DNA from: Salvator merianae
Taxonomy: Eukaryota > Chordata > Lepidosauria > Squamata > Teiidae
Reading direction: 5' to 3'
DNA: 64,000 nt
Assembly: GCA_003586115.2 (NCBI GenBank)
Contig: QVOM02000053.1
Coordinates: 8,330,032-8,394,031, forward strand
The notes below the pieces were generated by a model. That model was not told where the DNA came from and made no database searches. It worked only from the letters and a program-made list of their open reading frames with translations. The position numbers were made by a program, and so were the translations under genes. How positions within the stretch are numbered: the first letter of the stretch is position 1; each line of letters opens with the position of its first letter. Shown here piece by piece: positions 45,501 to 57,500 of the stretch.

Positions 45501-48500
45501 TATTGTTTCAGCTGAGGTGAATATTGCATTTTGCTGGACATGCCATGTAGTGGTGTGCAAATGGACCAGGATGCAATTCAGGCAGGTGCAAGCAAAGTTC
45601 CTGCGCAGTCTCACCTCTGCTTCTCTGACCCAGGTGAACTAGCACATAGGAAATCACATCCTTAATCCACTGCAAAGCCTATGCTTTACGATAGCTCTCA
45701 CTTTTAAAGATTTCTTGCAAATGAAATTAGAAGAAGTGCGTTCAGTGACTGAAACATCTGTAAACCTGGCATGTGTATAAAACTGGGAAGTTGAAAGCAA
45801 AGGAGTGTAATTGATCTAGTGCCAAACTGTGTTTTCTTTAGATTCAGTTGGCTTTGGGAGTCAACCTTTCCCAGATTGATGTGGATGAATGTCAAAGGAA
45901 AGACTGTAGCGGTAGCAGTGGTTGTGCAAACTACATCACAGTGAGTGATATCCCCTCGGTGATGGACACAGGAGGTGTGTCCCTTGTCTCCTTAACAACT
46001 ACTGTCAGTGCTGTCTGTACTTGTGCTGCTAGGGAGAGATTGCATCGATCATGTTCTTCTTATTCCCACAACCCGTGTTTCAATGGAGGAATGTGCGTTG
46101 ACATGCTGAATGGTTACAGGTGAGGAAGACGCGGGTTCCCAGTTCTTTTTCTCTTTCCTTTAACAACCTAAAGTATCAATTACAGTGTTTTTTTTTAATT
46201 TAAAGGAATGGGATATTGAGATTTTCAGAAATCCAGATCACCATTGTTTTAGTTGTCTCATCTAGTATCCATTTCTTCTGCCTTTCCCTCTGTTGCCATC
46301 TTTCTGTCTGTATATAGATTGTAATGATTGCAAAAGAAAAACTATAAAGTGCAAAATCTAGGTTAGTACTAAATATTAAGAAAACACAGATTGTGGTAGC
46401 CTGAATGCTTGGAGATTTACCATTGACGACGTTGAGGTGGTGGACAGCTTTGTTCTCCATCCTAGACAAAGAAGAGGATAGTCCTTTGGAGAACTAAGAA
46501 TGGTAAAAGGCATGACAAACATTTCTCTGACATCAGTGAGCAGACTTGTAATGGAAGTAAAGCATAGTTTTGGAAGAAGAAGAAGAAGATGAAATAGAGT
46601 TGGTTTTATATACCCTGCTTTTCTCACCTGAAGGGACTCAAATCGGCTGACAAACCTTCTGTTCTTCTCCTCACAACAGACACCCTGTGAGGTAGGTGGG
46701 GCTGTGAGAACTCAGACCAGAGCTGTGACCAGCCCAAGGCCACCCAGCTGGCTTCACACAGGAGTGCAGACTTGAACTGGGAGAGTTCCAGATAAGAGTC
46801 TGACACGCTAACCACAAGGCCAAACTGGAAGCAGAACACTGGGAAAGAACAGAAGAAAGAAGATGTCCTTGGATTGTGGATCTGGAGGTGGTTACTAAGA
46901 ACATTATGGCCTGCAAGAAGAACCAATTAAATTGTCTTAGCTGAAATAAAATCTGGCTATTCCCTTGAGGCATTGATCAACAAGCAGAAACTTGTATAGT
47001 TTAGGCGAATAATAGGAGCAGATGAAGAGCTACTAAAAATATTTGCATTTGGCAGGGCTGAAGGACACAAAAGAAGGAGACACAGGCAAGGAGGGTAGGT
47101 GTGGAGGAAAAGACTACTGGGATATTCTTGAAAGAGCCATGATCCCTCACTGTCATAGTCTTTAGAGATCAAATCCGACTCAATCATCTAGCCGGAGATT
47201 TGCCCTGCTGTTTATCACAAACATAGATGGAAACATGTAAAACAGTAATAATCAGAGCTTATTTTTTAACAGTTTTGCTCACTCTCTCGTTGTTGGTTTG
47301 TTTGTCTCAGATGTCAGTGCTCTGCTTCATTTCATGGATCAGACTGCCAGCAGACAAGACACAGTTTCCATGGAAATGGCTATGCTTGGTTCCATCCCAT
47401 CAGGCCTTGTTTTGAGAGCTCCCTCTCTCTTGAATTCATTACTGGTGTTCCAGATGGGCTTTTGCTATTTAATGGCCCTTTGTCAGATGCCGGTCCTGGA
47501 AACTCAGAGAACTTCATTGCAATAGGTATTCCTGTGTGAAATGATGAGTTTCCCTGTTTGAAACATAAAGAGGAACATGGTGGATAGTGAGGGTCAAGGT
47601 GATACTGCTTAACTGTTTTCCGCTGCTGTTAGGCCATGCTACTGTTCACACCAATAAGCTCTTGTTACTTAATACTGTAGGGTCTCGGGGAATTTCCACA
47701 CTTATGGTCCAGCTAAGAGTCTAGTTCTCTTCAGGGCCCTCTCTGCTCCATGCTAGAATGGAGGAGAGAGACCCCTCCCCCTTCCTGGGTTGAAACCATC
47801 TGCATTGAGATGGAGTGAGGCCTGGTGTAGGTGGCCAAAATGGCTGTGTATACTGGGACCCTGGTAGACCAGTTTTTTCACATCTACCGGCATTCCAGGA
47901 GTGGCTAGACTAGCCCAATGAGGTGCAAAGAAGGGTTCACACCTCCCTGTCCCAGTCTATCTGGGGAACAGATTTTGATAGCACACCAAATTGCACTGCC
48001 AAAATGCACACCCAGGAGGAAATGAGGTTAGGAACTCCAGTTCCTAGTGCTCCATGAACCCAGAAATGGCTCCGGAGATCGTCAGATGTTGAAAACGATG
48101 CTGGCCTTGGAGGGGAGGAAGATGAATTAAGACATGTGCTGGGATTTGCAGCAAGATCACTGATGTAATGCCCTGAATATATTTGGGCATCAAAATAATG
48201 TATGGGCTTTCCACATGAACGGTCTCCTGTTGGCCATGGCTGCACCAAACCCATTGTGAGAAGTGGACATGCATGGCAGGGCTTTTTTGTTTGCTTTTAT
48301 TCATTTTTTTTTTGAGAAGTCCCTGCTTGTTGATATCACATGGTCTCCTCACTGTTGCTACTGTTAAAGTGACTAGGGATAAAACCCAGCAGCAATTTAC
48401 AGAGCAAAACTGATGGAGTGGCAGGCTTGGGGTGAACAGTTTGAACAGATCAAAGGGGAGACTATAAGTACAGCTTTGTGCATTTCCACTGACCTGTCAG

Positions 48501-51500
48501 TTCTGCTTTGTAGGTGGTTACTGCTCAAAAAAGCACACCTTTTCATCCAGTAGGGATGTGCATAAATGAAATTTGTCGTTTTGATTCACTGCCAAAGCAA
48601 AAACTCATATTTTTGCTTCATTGGAGAATCGCGATGAAAAAGCAGTTTTTCGTGTCTGATTTTGTGGTTTTCACAATGTTTTCCCCATTGAAAATGTCCT
48701 TTTAAAACACAGCAAAACCTCAAATATTCAATCGGGTATCGTGTTTTTTTGCAAGGGTACAGACTGGTTCGTTTCAGTTGAAAATACAAAACGTTGCATT
48801 TGCAAATCAAATATCTGCAAATGTGAAATATTCAATTGAATTTGCGAACGTGAAACAAATTTTGCACATCTCTATCATCCAGTCCTTTGAAAGGCACGGA
48901 ACTGACTTCATTGCAGAATTGTATCAGTTAGGTTGTAATGAATTGTCAGTTAAGTTGTAATAAATTACTGTGTTGGTTTGATTGATGTTTTTTAATTGTT
49001 TTTTAATTGCTGATGTGAATATGAACTGCTCTGGATTCTGTGAAGGGAGGACAGTATATTAAGTGGGTAGAATGGATAAATGAGGGGCTGCCATGAGTTA
49101 TGATGGCTTCCAACCTAATTTGGTTGGAAATTGTCTAGGCTGGGCAAAACTATGGAGAGTAGTGACTATCAACTTCTGCTTATGATGGCTGCTCTTGCCT
49201 TCAGAATGTGGGATCAGTTTTTTCTCAAGATTGGTGGCCGGCAGCCACAAATGGAGAGAGTAGTGTTGCTGGCCAAATCTTACGTGGTTTGTGCGGTAAG
49301 TGGCATCCATGGTATCCTCACATGCAGCTCATTTGGGGGATTCTAGGACTCCCTGCACAAGAAACAGGTCCTTCACTGCTCTTTAGGAACAGCTGGCTGC
49401 TCTAATGGAACACCCAAAACATTATCAGATTTTTTCTTTTATTAGTTTGGTTCCGAGTCAGAGCAAGTCTTCCATTGTAGAAGGTTCTCCGAGGTTGTCC
49501 TTTTTCTCTGCAAACATTTTGCCACTAGGCTAGGCAGCGTGCTCAGTGCAAAATTAGTGGTGGTATAAATAGCATCCAGTCTACTGTGGTGATGGGCTGT
49601 GACTGGTGGGTGAATGCTCTTTGTGTTTGGATGGGGTAGCTCTTTGTTTCTTTGTTTACAAATCTCCTACAAAAGACAGCTCAAAATACTTCACAGGAAA
49701 CTACTTTGTGGCAAACTAAAGGACTGACCTGCAATCCAACAAAAGAAGAAGATCTGCTGGCTGGGTTTGTCACTGAATGTTCACTTGCAAAAAGAAGGTT
49801 GAGAAATGCTTACATTTCTTACAGGAAATCTGATCAACTGTGGCACCTACATGTTATAGCCACCTTAAGTGTAATTATAAACAATTACTCCAACAGAAAA
49901 ACAAAAACAACACATAGAAGATTCTTGGACATTGCTACTACATGCTTTACTTAATGATTCTAGACGTTTCTAGCAACTGGTGTCAGAAATGTTAGGATTT
50001 GGCTCTAGCGCTACAACATGCTACCTTCCAGCCTGTGATTGGGAAGATCATTTAGAGTGATATTTAGAAACTCAAATCTTACTGAAGTAACAGGAGGGGC
50101 AAGAAATATGAAACATAGAAGAAACTTTCGAAGGAGGAGGAAGTTGATATGTAAATAATGTTAATCTGTAATTTTTTCCTTTGGATTAAATGTATGTTTT
50201 ATATACTTTGAATAAAAAAAAATCTTACTGAAATGTCTCCTTTCCTCTTCAACAAGCCCAGTTCTATTCCTAGCTGTCATGGAGCCAGATTACTCCATCT
50301 GAGGTGCTCGTGGTTGTAAATACAGACACTGCCAATGTTTTAGCTAACTTTAATCTGTTTTTATACTCATCTTAATGTGACTCTTCCCAAGAGCTTCACA
50401 AATAGGCCTTTCTCCTTCAACAAGAATACAATTATGCTATTGTACAGATTAAATGATTGGTAGATAATTTTCAGCCTTGATTTTACATCTCTTGCTCTCT
50501 GCTCACCTTTGGGATTCTAGTTGGAAGTGTCTTCCAATTGGCAGCTTATTTAAATAATTTGCCCATTCCCAAATATCGACAAGCCTTTTCATGGGCAAGT
50601 TTGGACATCTTCCTTTTCCAAGTCCCATTAGACAGCTTCCTTTATCCTTGCACAATTCAAGAGTTTGAAAAAATGGGACATGTTTTATTCATTTGCTTTT
50701 TTACAATTGGAAGCTCATATTTTTCACCATGTCCAGAAGATCTAAGGCATTTTATGTAAAATATTTATTGTCAGCTAACTTCCTCAAGGTGACATTAGCT
50801 GTTGCTAAATTTTGATCTCATGCCATTACGGTTAGGAAAAAGATATTGATGGATTTTTGTGATATTACTTGATTTTAATATGGATATACTTGGAGACTTT
50901 ATATTATTATCCCTTGTACCTAATCAACCTGTTTGAAGTTTTTTTTCTTTTATTATATTCAATTGATGGTCAACGGACTATAGTAAACTTAAACAAAATC
51001 CAGCAAGAAGTTCACATTTCCTCAAGCTTAATCCTCCTATTTTACTCCAACCCTCCAGCAAAAAGGAAGTCCCATAGCATCCCTCTAACTGTGTAGGATT
51101 AACACATCATCCTAACATGTTACATAATTTCATCTCAACCTAACACCTCGCAGGCAATAAATTATCACTTCAGAAGACAGATAGTCAACAGGAAGAATCT
51201 TCACCCAAGCAAAGAGACAAAGAGCTATCACTAGTGAACACAACGGATATTCACCCAACTATCACAGTCTATAACCACAGCGGTCTGTATACTATTTATA
51301 CCACAACCAATCTAAGCAAAAACTTTTATCTATGGATGCTACCTAGGCTGGTGATGAAACTTTTGCAGAGAAAAAGATCCAGTTAAAAAATATTCTACAA
51401 TGGAACTCAACAACTCTGAACTACAAATCTTCTCCTATGATAATCAGAACAAGTGTTTCCTGCTCACCTCTATTTTACACAGCATTCACACGAGTTTACC

Positions 51501-54500
51501 TACTTCCATAAGTGGCACAGAAAATCTCTTTATTCCAAGACTTGTGATAAAATAATGGGAATTTGGTGTAGTTGTCTCATCAAAAGAGGGTCTGAATGGG
51601 TCCAGTCTGGAGTGCTCTTGGGTGCGATTTTGCACCCAAGGGTGGGCCAAGTGAGAAGTCCATTCGGCCAGTGCATTCTCTGGGGAGGCTGTGCTTCCTG
51701 GGGGCAGGCTGACATCTGGATTCAGCATTCCTGGCACACATCTGTTGTGGTCCAGCAGGACTGGGCAGATGGTGCTGCAGTGTCCTACACAGGTGAAGTG
51801 GAACAAGACTTTACAAGGAAGTGAAAGAAATCCATGAAAGATAGAAATACCTCTACTTATTGCTTCATGGTTAGAAGAGGCTTTTGTGTACACTTGGAAC
51901 TCTATTCATAGATAATGGGTGCTGTGATGGGGCAGCTTTCTATTGAAATAAAAAGGGAAATGCTATGTAGAGAGGCATTAGTGCTTGTAGAACACACCTG
52001 GCTATCTACCCCACTTCTCCTTTTCCCCGTTCTTCCTATCTCAGGGGCTGTCCCTGTCCAGAAACAATAGATAAAAACAAGAAGTTAGATGTCATATTTA
52101 GAAGAAAACGTAGGAAGTTGAGGAAGTGGAGGTAACATCCCCACCTTTGCACAGTGTGCTGTTTGTACTTTTTTGCCCCTTGAGAGTGCTGATTTCATCT
52201 GCCTCATTGCCAAAACATGCCCTCAGTTCCTACGCTGCTGTGCACCTTCTAAAACTGTTGGTTCCATATGGCTTAAATATTTCAGAGTACTTGTTGTTTT
52301 TCTGTAATGATAGAACGTGTGCTACACATCCTCTTGGGGTGGTTTTTGAGCGCTAAACTCCATTTAAAATGCACTTTGACAGAACTGTATGGTAAAAAGT
52401 GCATTTACTAATCTTAGATGCTAGATGTTGCATAATGTGATTCAGAATTAGGGTTGGGTCGCTTGGAAATCCTATTTTTGGATTTTTGATGCTTTTATAT
52501 GATCCCGAGGTTCTTTTCTGGCCTGTTACTAAATTATTCTGCCTTTTAAAAGATGTATAACAGAAATTATTTTGGTATACCTTTTACCCTAAATACACCC
52601 TGTTCCTGGCATTTTATCCAAAATACACATTTGAAATCCATTTCAGTGCAAAATAAAGGTGTTTATTTCCCCCCCTGTGTTTTATTGAAAAATAAAAATG
52701 TACACAAGAGATGAACATTTGTTGACTTCTTCACATCTGCTGTAAGAACTCCCGCCATTAATTAGTGTACACTGAAAATCAGAGTCCCTCTAGGTAAAGC
52801 CCCTCAAAGTATTTTGGCAAACAAAGAGCAGAATATGACTTGCTATTCTTAACAAAATCTCCACAGATTCAAAAGATTCTCATTGATGAAAACCTAACAT
52901 ACCCTGCAACTTCTTTATAAGTTTTTGATTCTAATAGGCCCTTTGCCTGTAGTCTGGTCTACAGAAGAGACCACGGGCCTGCTGTCTGCACACTGATGCA
53001 GACCAGAAGGAGCCCCGCCCACTGCCAGTATGTTTCAACTGCAGAAGATGAGTTACAGACGGGAAAGGGAACCAAAATGGCACCCTGTCTCTGTCCAAGC
53101 ATGGACCAACATCTGTATTCTGGACCGTGAAGTGCACACTATGTAGTCCATAATATTGCAAGGGCCCTTTTTGGCAGTGCACAAGGAAGCGCAGCCAGCA
53201 GTGGCTCAAGAAGTTGGATGGTGCTGGAAAACCCAAAAGCCAAGAACTTTTATTCCCTGCCATTGAGGGCTGGGTCCAGCCTTTGAGGGCTGTGCCTGGC
53301 ATTCAAAGTTGATGCTCAGGCTAGGAATGGGCTGGGCTGCCCAGAATGCGACAACCTTATCCTGACCTACTGGCAACCCATCCCGCGGTGGGCCAGGTTG
53401 CTATTGTAGAGGCCCTGGATATGCTAGGCCAGTGCTGAAACAGCCATAATTTTCTACAGCTTGTTGTACCAAAGATGTAATGGTGGCATAGCCCAGTATT
53501 AGGAAAAAATTGGAGGCTTCACCATTAAAACATGTATCTATATACATTTTTATGAGCTGAGAACTACATTACAAATTTGAAGGTTCGAAATCTGAAGAGT
53601 TTGGTTCAGCTGTTAGTCTAGGGACTGCAAATCAGGACACTGTTAAAGTCTGGGCTTTGGAATGTTTTTAGTGAATTTACTTCTTTAGCAAGACTGTTCT
53701 GAGTCCCCACTGCCAGCCTTTAAAAAACTAATTAAATAAAAAGTGAATTTGCTGATGATTTTGGTGCCGTCGTATTGTAGCTTCTAGCTTTGCACCAAGC
53801 TGAGGCAATCAAAGAGAAAATACAACCAGCTAGTTCTATCATATGATCCCAATGGGGAGCATCTATTGCTTCAAGTGTTTCCATACTTTTGCAGCAGGTA
53901 TTATGTGATTAATGAAGGCCTACTTGTATGAGTTGTTTTCACATTGCTTGATGAAAATAGCAAATCTTCTTTTGAAGGCTCTTCCTTTCTCATAATTTAC
54001 CTCCCCTGCTGCCCATGTGTGCTTTTAAAAAAATCCCTCTGGTGGTTAGAGAAAATAGTGGGGAAAATGTGTTTTTTGTCTGCTGGAAATTGCTCAGAAA
54101 TAATAAGATAATTTTGTTTCCAGTACATTGTTAACAGGTTATATAGAACCTTGGTAAGTAATAGGGTGCCTTCCAGATGCTGGCTGTGACGGGGCAGATG
54201 GAATTTAAAACCCAACATCTGGAAGGCATTGTGCTAGTTACTCCTGATAGAGGATGTGATTGCACTTTTAAATTGGTCCCCTTCCTTTTAAAAAAAGTGA
54301 TTCACGTTGGCAGTGTTCATCACTATATGCGAGAAGAGATAGTGGCATAAATAGTTCCCTGTACCTGCTAGGAGACAATAGTATAATATGGAAGCATGCA
54401 TATTAATAGCATAGTGTAGTGGCTACAAGGGTGGACTAGGTTGAAGGAGAACATAGTTCAAATCTGTAAACTCACTGAGAGACCTGGAGCAAATTGTAGC

Positions 54501-57500
54501 AAGTCACCAGGCAGGGTTTCCCATAGAGTGAAATGCCATACACCAAACACTTGGAAGAAGAATGCCTCCTACAGAAGACATGCCCAGCAAATCATACAAG
54601 ACCGCATGTGGGAGTCCCTCTTTCTTTCCCTCTATCTCTGAATAAAGTCAAGTGCGAAGATAGCTCCTAGGACAAAAAGAAGTTCCCAGGATGCCTCTGT
54701 ATCGACTGCTTTAGTGCTAATATGTATATAATGGAAACTCCACAACCGTTTCCCAACTGAAGCAACGTACTTCATTTATAAAGAGGGAAAGATCATTTAT
54801 AAAGAAGAAAGGCTGTATTTAGAGTAGAGATTGGCAGCTTGTGATATTGGAAGTATTGTTGCCCTGTAAAGCCCGTTGCCTTGTTGGTAGATTGTATTGG
54901 GTGTTGGAATCCAACAACAGCTTAAGGGTCACAGGCTACAATTTAAACGCAAAAAATTGGCATGCCTGTTTATATAGAACTTATAAAGAGGAATCATGTA
55001 TAGCGATTTCCCAGTGTGATTACTTGCACTGCTATGGTAGTTTCTTGTAGACTTTGTATGTACCTGAAGATACCCTTGGGTGAAGCTCATCTACTGATCG
55101 GTCTATGGACACATCCGTGCAATTTTCTTGGCCGTGGTGCAGAAACCATTTGCCTTCTTCTGGGACTGTACCTGGAACCTTCTACATGCAAGAGAGCGGC
55201 TCTGCCACTGAAGCTGCAGCAATTCTCATATGCACCGGAGCATGTTCTCATGGCCATTGGGCCTTTCTGCACTAAAAAAGCTGTGATCAGAACCAGTGGG
55301 TCTGGGCTAGTGAGGCCCATTGGTTTGGACCACAGCAAGGGATAGTCTGGAACAGCTCCATCTGCACAGTGGAGTTTACACAAGCTTTGGGGCTGGGCTT
55401 TGAGGGCTCTGAATAGCTAGGAATGAAAGTTCCTAGCCTTGGAGCCCCTGGGGAACCCATTTTGGTGATGTGCTTTCATGTGTCATTGAAATAGATCCCC
55501 CGGTAGTTGGGAACATGGAGGCATGCCATTTGCATGCCTTGTGTTCTGCACCATGGCCCACTGGTGTGCAGGTACAACTGTTTAATCAAGTCTACTGGCG
55601 ATCCAGTCCAAAGAGCCCTTAACCTAAGGCCCGTTGATCTGGATCACGCTCTGTCTTCTGCAGACGGAGCGTGCTGGCAGTGGACGGGGCGTCCCGTCTG
55701 TGTGGAAAGGAAATTCTTAGGAATACCAGCAAGTGCAGAAAGGCCCTTTGGTTATGCTTCCATGGCAGTCTCTTAAAAGGAAAAAATTGGCTTGGACAAT
55801 AAAAAGGGCAGGTAGAAACCTGGGCATGCTTCATAAGTGAAATATTTTATAGCAGTTATTCATATAATGAATGACCCTTTTAATGATAGTTATCACCTGG
55901 CCCACGTTTGGGGGCAGGTTTCTTCTTTGCTTCAATCGCAACGTCATTGTGGAGCTAAATCCAACTGTCTTCTTTCCTTAGAACTTTCAAATGGCACTCC
56001 GGTGTTGAAACTGAACCACGGCATGGGCACCACAGAGCTCCGTTTGCCTAGTTATGTGAACGTTACAGACAAGCGATGGCATCACCTCCAAGTGAGAAAC
56101 AGCAGGCAGGTTAGTTACTGGCACACCCAGGTTAGTTACTGGCCTTCGTCTGCCTGATGTAATTTTGGACAGCAAATGCCATCTCTCCAACTTGCCAGCT
56201 ATTGATGCAGCGAAAAGAGCTGATTTCCTATTCAGATCCCCAGCTGTGACATAAACATTTTATTGGCTGCAATTGCGATTTCATTTTGAACACTCAGATA
56301 AGTGACAAGTTGGCGGAGTAGAAAGCAGGAATTGTACCAGTATCTAAAATGGAGTTTGTACTGGGGAGCCTGTTATCATCCAGATGTTGTCTGGTCACAG
56401 CTCCCATCGTGCATGGCCAGTAGCTGAGCTTCTGATTGGATTGCCATTGACAGAGCTTCCTGCTCCTGGATTTAGATTAATTTTCTTTCCAGAGAGCACA
56501 ATGACAATGGAATTTGGCCGTGTTGGGTGGGGCTGATCAGAAATGAAATCCAAAATGCCGAGAGAGCTTGGGAAAGGTAGACAAAAACAAAGTCAGCTAT
56601 ACTATAAGGACAACTAGATGATTGCCAAGGGCCTTGTGCATGCAGTCAGGCATGCCGAGGGCAGCACTGCAGGTACTCTGTCCCTTTCCTCCATCTGTCG
56701 TAGCCCTTGGCTCTAACAGGTTTGCTGTTACCTTCACTTAGAGTCTCACTAGTCTTTGAACAACTACTGGAGCTAGCACTCATTGGATGATTCCACACTA
56801 TCTGGTATACCAGACCAGCAAGTGTGCTAGGAATCTCCCTTTTGTATGCTGGTACGGTCTAAGGGAGGCCCCGCCCCCTTAGACTGTCCTCCGGGAGCAG
56901 GGTCTCCCTTAGACCCTATCACTGTGTGGAAGGGAGGGGGGGCTTCCTTAGAATGCACCAGCGTGCAGAAGGGAGGGTCCTAGTATTCCAGTCTGTGCAG
57001 AATCGTCTATTTTTCCTGAATTTTCACATATTCCTCAGTTATGTCAAGTTTTCCTGTTCCAGTGTAAGACGGGTCTGTATTGTCCATAGGAGTTCTTTGC
57101 ATTGCAACACTTTAGTGTGTTCTTGTGTTTTTCCGTAGGATGTTCAGTTCACGCTGGATCATTGTGGAACTGCAATTGCATCTGAGATAGAAGGAGTCGG
57201 AAAGTGGCTGTCTACTGAAGACCGAACAAACTGTGAGGTTGTGGCTTTTGTTCCACAATCAAGGAGGTAACATTTGTGCTACCTGCTGGAGTTTTGTATA
57301 CGTAAATATAAATATTTGCTAAGATGAAGGCAGAAAGTTCGGGGGCCGCATTCGCACCTAGCAAAAAAGCAGCTCAGAAGTACCTTGGAGATGGTAGCAT
57401 GAGACTCCCGTGTTCTCATCTCATGTCTAATCCACCTTTTCTAGTCTAGACTTTTCATAGACTTTTCATGGACTTCTAAATATATTTTAGATTATCCTAT

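Larger units (their letters stand above)
43341..45841. other. Intron 20
   Basis: Contains a complete family-A element (43490-43976), a (CCCT)n tract (44320-44357) and the best family-C fold-back (44478-44630). The interval 44700-45840 is unassigned. Confidence 0.75.
47526..55981. other. Intron 22 (8.5 kb, largest)
   Basis: Contains a degraded family-A-like stretch (47690-48230), a TAGGGATGTGC-type element (48550-48874), a LINE insert with 13-bp duplications (50074-50232), a LINE ORF2 remnant (50520-51000), a short hairpin (51617-51640), another degraded family-A stretch (52935-53445), a SINE-head remnant (55110-55245) and a complete family-A element (55259-55746). No exon candidate was found. 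Its longest open frame (51486-51893 minus, 135 codons) shows no domain. Confidence 0.7.
56110..57138. other. Intron 23
   Basis: Contains the second copy of the donor repeat (to 56142), a decayed duplicate of exon 25 (56196-56345), an ACTCCCATCAT-like fragment near 56380-56430 and a family-B long variant (56785-57007). Confidence 0.8.

Noticed and set aside
45930..45950. Donor-like CACA|GTGAGT inside exon 21
   Set aside because: Splicing there would remove the cysteine box and EGF1 start and break phase with exon 22. It is most likely a chance match.
51486..51893. 135-codon minus-strand frame in the largest intron
   Set aside because: No recognisable domain, and the overlapping open frames on the other strand suggest low stop density by chance.
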